From a virus, in the IMG/VR virus record IMGVR_UViG_3300029267_000841, positions 1 to 47,622 of that record: a stretch of DNA of 47,622 nt. The stretch is one strand, 5' to 3'. Below the pieces are notes generated by a model. That model saw only the letters and a list, made by a program, of their open reading frames with translations. It did not search any database and was not told where the DNA came from. Below are positions 21,471 to 29,079 of this stretch, one piece after another (the first letter of the stretch is position 1; each line of letters begins with the position of its first letter). Both the position numbers and the translations under genes were made by a program.

Positions 21471-22128
21471 AACAGTCCTTTCCGAACCGCTTCGCAATCG
21501 CCTTGCGGTAGTTCTTTTGGTAGTGGTCCCGTATCTTGTGCACAAGAGCGTGCCACCACGGTTGTTTCAACCGGTGTATCTTCCCGGCGATACGGTAGCC
21601 GAGGGTCCTTGGTGGCTGCGTGCAGACGATGTCGTACCCGTTTATGACGTTTGTCAAGTCGACCGGCAGGAGGTTCATCTGTTCCCGGTACCGCTTCCCT
21701 CCTTGAGCCGGACACCCGAAGGTGATACAACGACATGGAAGACGTCGGTTCTTTGCGAGGTGCCGTGCACAGATGGTCCCGGTCGCTCCTCCTCTTGAGT
21801 GCCCGGTGACCCAATATTCGTGTAGTGCCGGTGGATACTTCGCCATGACCTCGTCGACCATGTCCTTGAAAGGACGCCACGCTTCGTAAAAGCCCTTATG
21901 TATGAGGCCGTCGCCACTTGGTATAGCGAGGAAGTTCGTCAACCACGCGCCGACGTCGCCGTCCGTTCCCCGGAAAGCGAGCACCACGCGTTTTTCCTCT
22001 ATCGAGGCGAACGCGAAGTCGTCGTCTGTCTGCCGGTAGGCGAACTCCTTCGTATCTACGAAGTCAAGCCCGGTTGGTTCTTTGTACGCAGCTTCCGCAT
22101 ACCGCCACATGTCGGGGATTGGTCTCAT
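21460..22128 (-). CDS. Class 3 lipase/esterase in the lysis cassette
   Basis: A 222-residue alpha/beta hydrolase starting at ATG 22128 after AAAGGAGAAGACC, with TTGACA just upstream. It has VVLAFRGTDGDV, the oxyanion-side motif of class 3 lipases, and the nucleophile elbow VTGHSRGGATG with Ser in GHSRG. A later Asp (GYDIVCTQPP) and a His near HRLKQPWWHALVH could complete the triad. Its place between a membrane protein and an endolysin suggests an outer-envelope lipid target, in the manner of phage LysB or lipase-type spanin substitutes. That role is inferred. Confidence 0.75.
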   Translation of the reverse strand: MRPIPDMWRYAEAAYKEPTGLDFVDTKEFAYRQTDDDFAFASIEEKRVVLAFRGTDGDVGAWLTNFLAIPSGDGLIHKGFYEAWRPFKDMVDEVMAKYPPALHEYWVTGHSRGGATGTICARHLAKNRRLPCRCITFGCPAQGGKRYREQMNLLPVDLTNVINGYDIVCTQPPRTLGYRIAGKIHRLKQPWWHALVHKIRDHYQKNYRKAIAKRFGKDCYVR

Positions 22129-22142
22129 GGTCTTCTCCTTTG

Positions 22143-22412
22143 TCAATCAATAAGTCCAAGTTCACGTGGGTCGCCGTCCATTTTCGCGACGATGAACACC
22201 AGCGCCTTTTTAACCACTTCGGTTTCGTGCTGTACGTCTTCCACCTCCTTGCCTATCCTCTTCCGGAAGGCTGAGCAGCTGGCCTTGTCTACCTTGTTTC
22301 CTACTCGTTGGTTGCTGTCTTTCTTAGCGTTCAACCAGTAGCCCAACAGCACAACACCGGCAGTGAGAAACGCTACCACGATCGGCTGGTTGAGAAACTG
22401 GAGTGCAGTCAT
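22143..22412 (-). CDS. Single-pass membrane protein, possible holin
   Basis: An 89-residue protein starting at ATG 22412 after AAAGGACACAAG. Residues about 10-27 form one transmembrane helix (IVVAFLTAGVVLLGYWL). The remaining 60 residues are charged and helical. Its position directly upstream of lipase and endolysin fits a holin or spanin-like inner-membrane component. One helix with a long soluble tail makes a class III holin or i-spanin-like protein equally likely. Confidence 0.55.
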   Translation of the reverse strand: MTALQFLNQPIVVAFLTAGVVLLGYWLNAKKDSNQRVGNKVDKASCSAFRKRIGKEVEDVQHETEVVKKALVFIVAKMDGDPRELGLID

Positions 22413-22436
22413 CTTGTGTCCTTTCTACTCTGTCAA

Positions 22437-23528
22437 TTAGGCTTCTAGCTCTTTTCTGCCACGTGGGTCCTTCCACCCGATGGTGTAAAGGTCTGTCGTG
22501 TTGGACCCTGCACCACCTCCGGACCGCAGGTATATCTCCCGGTCGAGGTTGGTTCTCACGGCGGTTTCAATGTGCGCCGAGTTTCCTCCTGCTGCTGTTA
22601 TCTGCCTCGCGATGGTTGGATTCGGGCCGGAAGCCGGGTTTTGTATCCCATCCATGACCCAATTCCACTGTGCGCTGCCGGTAGCGTTAACACGGATATT
22701 GACAAACGCATCAACCTCTACGTCTTCCGGTGTTGTCAAACCGTAGGCGGTCATTGGGTAGGACGACGGAACAGCGACGCCGTTGACGTCCTTCACGTTG
22801 TCCTTCCAGTAGAACATGTCGCCCCTCTGAAAGAAGTCGATGATCTCCGGTGTTGCATCTGTCAATACGGACCCGATACGGCGAAGGTGGGTGTACGTCG
22901 TGTCCCCAAGAATCGTCGCACCACCGATGTCGGTGTCGGCTTTGTAGGACCAACTCGTCGTTTTCGTCGTGTCGATGCAGTAGAAAAGGTGGTACCACGT
23001 GTTCGCTGCTGGAGCAGGATGCGAAGCGGTTAGCCAGTCTGCCAGTAGTTGGTCTACTGTATTAGGTACGGTGGAAATGACGGTTCCATTAAAAGCGGTC
23101 GTCCGTTGAACGGCGACGGAGCCGGGGTCGATTGACAACCGTAAAGTGCCGGTCTTTCGTAGCCTCATCCCGGCGATGTAGTCGGCGCTCATTGCCTGTA
23201 GTGAGAAGTACAGATTGCTGGTGTTAGCGTTTTCGGCTACTGCTGCAGCGTAGGCAGTGTCGAATACCTCGCCGAGGGTTATCCGGGTTTCGTGGTCCTG
23301 TTCCTGTTGGTTGAGGAAGCCGAGCCACTGACCGGTCAACCGGTGTAGCCAGTTCATCCAGTTCCGGGGAGGGAACTCCTTAAAGTCCCAACCGAGGTCT
23401 TTTTTCGCTTCGCTCGGTTCGACTACGTTGTTCTGACCGGACGTCGGGTTGACGACGTCGTTGTCTGTTCCGTTCCCGTCGTCGAGGAACGTGTACCTTG
23501 GTAGCTTAGTTGGACGTGTGTATGGCAT
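22437..23528 (-). CDS. Tail fibre or structural protein
   Basis: A 363-residue protein. ATG 23528 is preceded by AAGGAGATTGACAG, so a TTGACA fills the ribosome-site spacer. Residues about 1-70 contain a conserved-looking region (FKEFPPRNWMNWLHRLTGQW) of a type seen in phage fibre or appendage proteins. The remainder is Thr-, Asn- and Gly-rich beta sequence. It lies downstream of DUF2612 and upstream of lysis genes, typical for a receptor-binding or appendage protein. Confidence 0.6.
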   Translation of the reverse strand: MPYTRPTKLPRYTFLDDGNGTDNDVVNPTSGQNNVVEPSEAKKDLGWDFKEFPPRNWMNWLHRLTGQWLGFLNQQEQDHETRITLGEVFDTAYAAAVAENANTSNLYFSLQAMSADYIAGMRLRKTGTLRLSIDPGSVAVQRTTAFNGTVISTVPNTVDQLLADWLTASHPAPAANTWYHLFYCIDTTKTTSWSYKADTDIGGATILGDTTYTHLRRIGSVLTDATPEIIDFFQRGDMFYWKDNVKDVNGVAVPSSYPMTAYGLTTPEDVEVDAFVNIRVNATGSAQWNWVMDGIQNPASGPNPTIARQITAAGGNSAHIETAVRTNLDREIYLRSGGGAGSNTTDLYTIGWKDPRGRKELEA

Positions 23529-23542
23529 CTGTCAATCTCCTT

Positions 23543-24079
23543 TTATAGAAGTGCCTCTGTAAACTGACCTCCGACCGGCGCTCCACCCTCCGTGTAGTTG
23601 TACTCGGAGAAGCTCTTACCTTCCGGTGGACGCGGTACCCCTCCCTCGTCGTCGAACGAGAACGGTATACCACCAGCTATGATTTGTATCTGTAAATTGA
23701 CGCCTGCAGGTTTAAGCTTGAGCATGTCGGTGGTCAGCGTCGGCGCTATTTCCGTTCCGTCCGTGTAGAGGATGACGGTCGCCGGTTGCACCTCGACGAC
23801 GCTCATGTTCGTCGCCTGTGTGAGAAACTGCAACGCGGTGAGCAGCTCTTCCGGAGTTCCGCTTCCTTGGTTGACCAGTAAACGCGACTTGATAGCGGAG
23901 CGGTACTCTTCGTCGTCGCGACCGAGACGAGGCTCCCCGGCTATCTCGCCGACCGTGTCAAGCTGGTCGCCTAGCGCGGTGTTTATTCGGCGCTTGGTGT
24001 CCAACAGGGAGAGCTGGTTTTCTAGCTCCTGCACCTGAGAAACGAGGATGCCGACCATCGCTTTGAGGTTTTGTGCCAT
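23543..24079 (-). CDS. DUF2612 baseplate-associated protein
   Basis: A 178-residue protein. ATG 24079 follows GGGAGATTGACAG. The sequence LDTKRRINTALGDQLDTVGE, then GEPRLGRDDEEYRSAIKSRL, fits DUF2612, which stands where gpI/gp48-like wedge proteins do in other myoviruses and links baseplate J to the fibres. The C-terminus is Gly- and Pro-rich. In this genome two large fibre genes are inserted between it and the baseplate J gene. Confidence 0.78.
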   Translation of the reverse strand: MAQNLKAMVGILVSQVQELENQLSLLDTKRRINTALGDQLDTVGEIAGEPRLGRDDEEYRSAIKSRLLVNQGSGTPEELLTALQFLTQATNMSVVEVQPATVILYTDGTEIAPTLTTDMLKLKPAGVNLQIQIIAGGIPFSFDDEGGVPRPPEGKSFSEYNYTEGGAPVGGQFTEALL

Positions 24080-24091
24080 CTGTCAATCTCC

Positions 24092-24304
24092 CTACGGTCT
24101 GTCCGACCGAAACTGCTCGATGAGGAGCGCTTTCGCCCGGTCGACGTGGTCGCTGATGTAGCTACCGCTTGTCAAGACGGTGTACCGCTCCAACATGACC
24201 GCCCGGTCCCGGTTGTCGGTTTCGCCATTGGGAATCGGGAGGACCCGAAGGCCCACCCGAAAGACCAAGGCGTTGAGTCGTTTTGGTTTCGTATCAGCAG
24301 CCAT
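24092..24304 (-). CDS. Small tail-region protein
   Basis: A 70-residue protein starting at ATG 24304, one base into the fibre stop (TAATG). It has a beta-rich first half (NALVFRVGLRVLPIPNGETD) and a helical second half (HVDRAKALLIEQFRS). No family is recognised. Its position between fibre and DUF2612 genes suggests a small structural or assembly role. Confidence 0.55.
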   Translation of the reverse strand: MAADTKPKRLNALVFRVGLRVLPIPNGETDNRDRAVMLERYTVLTSGSYISDHVDRAKALLIEQFRSDRP

Positions 24305-26367
24305 TAAGGTGCTCCAAACTTACCGCTTCTCGTGACGGTGTCGTCCTCGAAGAAGTCGGCTTCGTGTATTGGGGTTCCTGAGCTGTTCTTCATTGTCGTT
24401 TTCGTCTGTGTCTGCTCTACCTCGAAGGCCCGGCCAGCGTAGAGGAACGACAGTAGACCGTGAACGGTCGGTGTCGCTGCCGGTGCTCCCGGAGGATTCT
24501 GCGCCACAGTGTCGCTTGTCAATGCGGTGTCGACCTGATCTTTCACGTCGGCCTTACCCTGAGTTGACAGCTGCACACCAGCAGTCAGCGATGTCGTGTC
24601 GACCAATATCTGGTCAATGTCATTAGTGATGGTGACGAGCGAGAGCTGGATGTCGTCAATGTCGGTTTGCAGAGTGTCAACCTTGCCGTCTACGACGCCG
24701 ATATCGACGTTGTTTGCTAGGACGTTGTTGTTAATGGTGGCCTGACCTGCCAACGTTCCAAGACCTGAGACATCCGCCTTGAAGTCGTTAACCGAAGAAA
24801 CCGGTGTTCCGCTAACAGCTCCGACGTCTACTTCGTCCGTGGACGGGTCAAAGGTCGAGAGTCCTGAAACGTCTGCCTTGAAGTCATTGACGCCTGTCAC
24901 ACCTGCTCCCTTCACTGCTCCGATATCCACCTCGTCGGTGGTGTGGTCGAAGGTGGAGAGGCCCGACACGTCAGCCTTGAAGTCGTTCACACCGGTGACG
25001 GTAGCACCGTTCACTTTACCGACGTCAACTTCGTCTGTGGCCGGGTCAAAGGTGGAAAGACCGGACACATTGGCCTTGAAGTCGTTGACCCCGGTGACGC
25101 CCGCGCCCTTCACTTTACCGATGTCAACCTCATCGGTCGACGGGTCGAATGTCGACAGGCCGGACACGTCCGCCTTGAAATCGTCGACGTCTGTCACGCC
25201 GGTGCCCTTCACAGCGCCGATGTCTACTTCGTCGGTTGTATGGTCGAAAGTTGACAGACCGGAAACATCCGCTTTGAAATCATTGACACCTGTCACTCCA
25301 GCGCCCTTCACAGCGCCGATGTCGACCTCGTCCGTCGTGTGGTCAAACGTCGAAAGACCGGATACGTCGGCTTTGAAGTCGTTAACGCCAGTGACACCAG
25401 CGCCTTTGACGGCACCGATATCGACTTCGTCCGTCGTATGGTCAAAAGTTGACAGGCCGGAAACGTCGGCCTTGTAGTCGTTGATGGTCTCGGAAGGAAC
25501 GACCTTCTGATTCTTGCCACCAAATGTGGTCCCGGTAGTGTGACCGGCGATCGGCTCGTCCCAAACGGCATCCGCGTTGTCGGCTGCGGACGGGATGTTT
25601 TGGAGTTCGTCGGCGTCAATGTCGTATGAACCACCGGCACCCTTCTGAAAGGTCGCGCCATTCCCGGAGGTGGCGCCACCGAGGTTGTTCTGCCCGTCGC
25701 CACCAGCACCACCGTAGTTGTACTGTCCGTGGCCGGAACCGTTTCCTTGGTTGTACATACCGTGGGAGTTGACTCCGTTGTTCTGCATACCGGGCTGGCT
25801 GATACGTCCTTGGTTGTGCATGCCCTTTCCACCGGAGGCGTTTCCTTCGTTGTACTGCCCTGCTCCGTTCTGTCCACCTCTCGTGTGTAAACCGTGAGAG
25901 CCGACGTCAGTGCTGAACGCTACGATTGCGTCGCCGTCTGCGTTCTGACAGTTAAGCTGCTTGAGGTTCAACGTCGCGTTGTTGCCATCGGTGTCTTGCC
26001 CGTCAATCTTGACGAGGTCGACTTCCAGCTTGTCGCCCTGATTCGCGTACAGCGAGTCGTACGCCTGAGCGTCGACTACCTGAAACTCGCGCCATACTGG
26101 GAGAGCACCGGCTACGTCGATTGACACGATGAGTCTACCGTTGGCAAAGTTGAGGTCCGACGCGCTTAGCGTAACCTTGTACCACCCGTTTTCGTCATGA
26201 GTCGTCGCCGTAGCGCTGGTCTTGGCTGCGAAGTCGTTTCCGCCTTTACTGAGACGAACGTCGGACGTATTGATAGTCAACGTCGTCTCCGGGGTTTTCC
26301 CGTCGTCCTCGTCGAGGAAAGGCCCCATCTGCAGCACCGCTGAGGTGTTTGCTTTGAGGAATGTCAT
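24304..26367 (-). CDS. Tail fibre with 33-residue tandem repeats
   Basis: A 687-residue protein. The start overlaps the preceding stop by four bases. Residues about 1-135 form a beta-rich attachment domain (FLDEDDGKTPETTLTI, then HDENGWYKVTLSASDL and GALPVWREF) seen in many uncultured phage fibres. Residues about 150-240 are Gly/Asn-rich short repeats (GMYNQGNGSGHGQYNYGG). Then come seven 33-residue repeats, each with DFKADVSGLSTFD and DEVDIG, about residues 297-527. A helical coiled-coil-like part follows, and a C-terminal beta region. It is likely a trimeric shaft with receptor-binding ends. Confidence 0.8.
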   Translation of the reverse strand: MTFLKANTSAVLQMGPFLDEDDGKTPETTLTINTSDVRLSKGGNDFAAKTSATATTHDENGWYKVTLSASDLNFANGRLIVSIDVAGALPVWREFQVVDAQAYDSLYANQGDKLEVDLVKIDGQDTDGNNATLNLKQLNCQNADGDAIVAFSTDVGSHGLHTRGGQNGAGQYNEGNASGGKGMHNQGRISQPGMQNNGVNSHGMYNQGNGSGHGQYNYGGAGGDGQNNLGGATSGNGATFQKGAGGSYDIDADELQNIPSAADNADAVWDEPIAGHTTGTTFGGKNQKVVPSETINDYKADVSGLSTFDHTTDEVDIGAVKGAGVTGVNDFKADVSGLSTFDHTTDEVDIGAVKGAGVTGVNDFKADVSGLSTFDHTTDEVDIGAVKGTGVTDVDDFKADVSGLSTFDPSTDEVDIGKVKGAGVTGVNDFKANVSGLSTFDPATDEVDVGKVNGATVTGVNDFKADVSGLSTFDHTTDEVDIGAVKGAGVTGVNDFKADVSGLSTFDPSTDEVDVGAVSGTPVSSVNDFKADVSGLGTLAGQATINNNVLANNVDIGVVDGKVDTLQTDIDDIQLSLVTITNDIDQILVDTTSLTAGVQLSTQGKADVKDQVDTALTSDTVAQNPPGAPAATPTVHGLLSFLYAGRAFEVEQTQTKTTMKNSSGTPIHEADFFEDDTVTRSGKFGAP
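24788..25480 (-). repeat. Seven tandem 99-bp coding repeats
   Basis: The array encodes seven near-identical 33-residue units. The DNA is much less conserved than the protein. The units at about 25283-25381 and 24887-24985 encode the same residues but differ at about 19 of 96 bases, all at third codon positions. An eighth, degenerate half-unit follows. Confidence 0.85.
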
Positions 26368-28568
26368 ACACGTCTCCTTCTGTAGTTATAGATTTTCTGA
26401 GGAACACTGTCTCCACCGCTAAAGAGCCAATTCGACGAGTTGCTACCGCTGTCGATATTCGTCGGGTCGGTAGCGTCGATTGTGAACCCTGTCAAGTTAC
26501 TTTGTGAAACGTCAACCGATGTGACGGTTTGATTGCTTCCTATCGTGAGCGCGAACTGGCTGACGCCTCCTATGCTGTCAATCTCAACGCTTCCAGTTCC
26601 GCTAGCGCCGGAGGTGTCAATCGCGTTCCAGTAGTGCGAACCGGATGTTGCGAATTCGCAGCGGACTGTAGCAGCGCCGTTTCCGGGAGCGAACGTTCCC
26701 TTCACGTCGAGCCGGGATGTGAAGCTCACGGTTCCGACAACGTTGGTCACGTCGAGGTCGTTTATGTCCTCGTCGCCCCAATCGATAGACTGCGCAGTGT
26801 CCCCGTCAAGAACGAACTTCGAAGAGCCTTCGTTGATGGTCGCTGCACCGGCGACGTCTACGTCCCCGGATATGTTGATACTCGGTGTTCCATCAGAAGC
26901 GTCAAACGTCCCTCCGTCGAGCGTGAAGTCGTGGGTCGTCATGTTGTGGCCGTTCAGGTCGAACGTACCTGCTGTGATTAAGAACTCGTTGTCTACGTAG
27001 AACGCGCCGGTCGTGCTCGGTGTTCCACTGGAGTTGATTTCGAGGTTGTAAAACGCGTTCCCGGACGCGGTGTTCGTGATTGACGTCGAAGAACCAGCCA
27101 TCAAGACGGTGCTGGTCTCGAAGTCTGTGTTTGAAGACGAGTTGATGACGACACTGCCGTAGACCTCCAGTGTAGCGGAGCCTCCTCGGAAGATGCCGTT
27201 TGCGTTGACGGTTAGGGAGGTCCACGAAGTGCTGCTCGAACCAACGAGGTCGAGAGTCCCATTCGTCACCGTCACTTCGTCGAAGCCTCCTGTCCCGGAC
27301 CACTCCCACGTTCCACCGGTGCCGTTGACCGTGAAGTTCGGGAAAAGACCGGTGCCGGAGTTGATGGTGTGCGTGCCGGAGGTGCCGTCAAAAGTGAGCG
27401 AGCCGTCTGCCGTCAACGTCGTTCCGCTCGCCCGGTCGTATCCACCTGCTATTGTCAGAGTAGAAGTGTTAAAATCGACAGTACCGCCGTCAAGTGAGAA
27501 GTCGCCGTCGATGTCTATTGCGTAGTTAGAGCCGGAGTCGAACGTTCCAGCTGTGTTTGTAAAGTCGACGCAGCCGAGCTGGTCCTGCATCGTCAACGTG
27601 CCTCCGCTCTTGTCAATCTCGATGTGGCCGATGTCGTCGCCGTGTGGGTCGAACGACTGAGCGCCGGAGCCGTCAAAGATGAGAGTCGACCACGAGCCGG
27701 TTTCCTTGGTGTTGTCGATGTTCGAGCCGGAGCCGAGGTCAAAGGTACCTGCACACTTGAAAGTGCAGCTGTCAAGTTCGAAATCGACACCAGCCGAGAA
27801 CGTTGTGACGGAGCCGTGGTCGTGCGTCCCGGTTCGGCACCGGAACGTGCAGTCGTTGAGGTAGAGTCCGTCCGATTCCGTGTTGTATCCGTTGGTGTCG
27901 AAATCCCCGTAGTGCCACATCCAGCATCCGCCTGTAGTCTCGAAGTTGCCTAGTATCTGAAAGCTGCCGGAGCCTGAGCCGAACCAGCTGATACCGATGC
28001 CACCAGCGTCAAAACCGGCGACGGTCTGCGTCCCGGTGCTCTGCGTGTAGAAGAATATCTCCCCCCAACCGGTGTACGTGCACCCGGAGTCGTAGTAGAT
28101 TTGCGTTCCACCGGAAGCTCCCTGCCCCGGCTGCAACGACACACCACTGTGGATGTCAACCGTCCCGGTGCCGACGACGAGGACGCTCACCCGGCAGTCA
28201 CCTGTCACGTCGTTCGTTTTTCCGTTCGCAGCCATCGTCAGTTTGTCGATGTCGTTGGACCAGTGCGGATTTTCCACGTTACCGGAACCGGTAAGCTCGA
28301 CTTCGCCACCGTTCGGTGTGTAGATGTCCTGCACGTTTGCGATGATGAACAGGTCAGCGTCTGCTACGTCGTTGTCGAGTGTCAACTTGTACCCGTCTTG
28401 GTCAAGTTCTCCTCCGTCAATGACGACTGAACCAGCCGTCTCCGCCTGTGTCATCGTTACTTTGTAGTTGTCAATTGTGACGTCGTCGCCCGAACCCGGC
28501 GTACCGGACTCGTTCCACGTGTTCGTGTCGTCCCAATCGCCAGCTTGTGCTACTGTATATGAGGCCAT
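26364..28568 (-). CDS. Large beta-helix adhesin or tail fibre
   Basis: A 734-residue protein rich in Gly, Ser, Thr, Asp and Asn. The N-terminus (GDWDDTNTWN, then PGSGDDVTIDN) resembles the start of extracellular right-handed beta-helix or G8-like adhesins. The body is a long series of short strands with repeated T-x-T-x-G turns, as in a beta-solenoid. It ends in a basic KIYNYRRRRV. It probably forms a side fibre or spike that contacts host surface polymers. The following fibre gene starts within its stop codon, so the two are coupled. Confidence 0.72.
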   Translation of the reverse strand: MASYTVAQAGDWDDTNTWNESGTPGSGDDVTIDNYKVTMTQAETAGSVVIDGGELDQDGYKLTLDNDVADADLFIIANVQDIYTPNGGEVELTGSGNVENPHWSNDIDKLTMAANGKTNDVTGDCRVSVLVVGTGTVDIHSGVSLQPGQGASGGTQIYYDSGCTYTGWGEIFFYTQSTGTQTVAGFDAGGIGISWFGSGSGSFQILGNFETTGGCWMWHYGDFDTNGYNTESDGLYLNDCTFRCRTGTHDHGSVTTFSAGVDFELDSCTFKCAGTFDLGSGSNIDNTKETGSWSTLIFDGSGAQSFDPHGDDIGHIEIDKSGGTLTMQDQLGCVDFTNTAGTFDSGSNYAIDIDGDFSLDGGTVDFNTSTLTIAGGYDRASGTTLTADGSLTFDGTSGTHTINSGTGLFPNFTVNGTGGTWEWSGTGGFDEVTVTNGTLDLVGSSSTSWTSLTVNANGIFRGGSATLEVYGSVVINSSSNTDFETSTVLMAGSSTSITNTASGNAFYNLEINSSGTPSTTGAFYVDNEFLITAGTFDLNGHNMTTHDFTLDGGTFDASDGTPSINISGDVDVAGAATINEGSSKFVLDGDTAQSIDWGDEDINDLDVTNVVGTVSFTSRLDVKGTFAPGNGAATVRCEFATSGSHYWNAIDTSGASGTGSVEIDSIGGVSQFALTIGSNQTVTSVDVSQSNLTGFTIDATDPTNIDSGSNSSNWLFSGGDSVPQKIYNYRRRRV

Positions 28569-28580
28569 ATTCGTATCTCT

Positions 28581-28835
28581 CTACGGTGTCAAGTGTTTTT
28601 CTATCCACTTAATAAGAAACTCTCGTGCCGGTGCAGCCAGCTCCTCGAACGCTGCCTCGTCGAGGACCGCGTCGAAGTTGAGGCGAATCTTCTTTCCGTC
28701 TTCGCCAGTAACGGGGTACCGCATCGCTACCCGAACCCGTCTTGAGTGACCAACGTAGGTCTTCTCCGGGTCGATGGCGTTAAGAGGATTCACGCCTCCG
28801 TTTAGTTCAATCAGTTCCGCGCCTGTCTTCGGCAT
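28581..28835 (-). CDS. Small protein between baseplate and fibre genes
   Basis: An 84-residue protein starting at ATG 28835 after AAAGGAGAAGACG. It begins MPKTGAELIELNGGVNPL and has a basic/hydrophobic core (VGHSRRVRVAMRYPV) and an acidic helix. No family is recognised. Position suggests a minor structural or chaperone role for the fibre that follows. Confidence 0.55.
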   Translation of the reverse strand: MPKTGAELIELNGGVNPLNAIDPEKTYVGHSRRVRVAMRYPVTGEDGKKIRLNFDAVLDEAAFEELAAPAREFLIKWIEKHLTP

Positions 28836-29079
28836 CGTCTTCTCCTTTTTTCGGTGGTACGTATTGGCCGGTCTTTTTGTACAATTCCCATCTGTCAAGT
28901 GCGTCTATCGTCTGTTTTCGAGTCAACAACTCTTCTTGACAGTAGATAACGTAGACCAGCTCCTCCTTTATCAACGGCAAGAGGTAGAACTTCGAGAACA
29001 GAGCAAGAGCACCACCCATGACCGCACCGCAAACCATGACGACTTCTCCGTAGAGCTTTATTCGTTCTAGGAGCTTCAT
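28807..29079 (-). CDS. Small membrane protein, possible second holin
   Basis: A 90-residue protein starting at ATG 29079, overlapping the baseplate J stop by three bases. Residues about 10-35 (GEVVMVCGAVMGGALALFSKFYLL) form one hydrophobic helix, followed by a charged helical tail with a polar end. Its position inside the tail operon is unusual for a holin. A role in anchoring or regulating lysis is possible but unproven. Confidence 0.5.
   Translation of the reverse strand: MKLLERIKLYGEVVMVCGAVMGGALALFSKFYLLPLIKEELVYVIYCQEELLTRKQTIDALDRWELYKKTGQYVPPKKGEDDAEDRRGTD

Noticed and set aside
24788-25480. Regular 99-bp repeats that could suggest a CRISPR-like array
   Set aside because: The repeats are an open coding frame, have no unique spacers, and differ only by synonymous bases. 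No cas1/cas2 genes are present.
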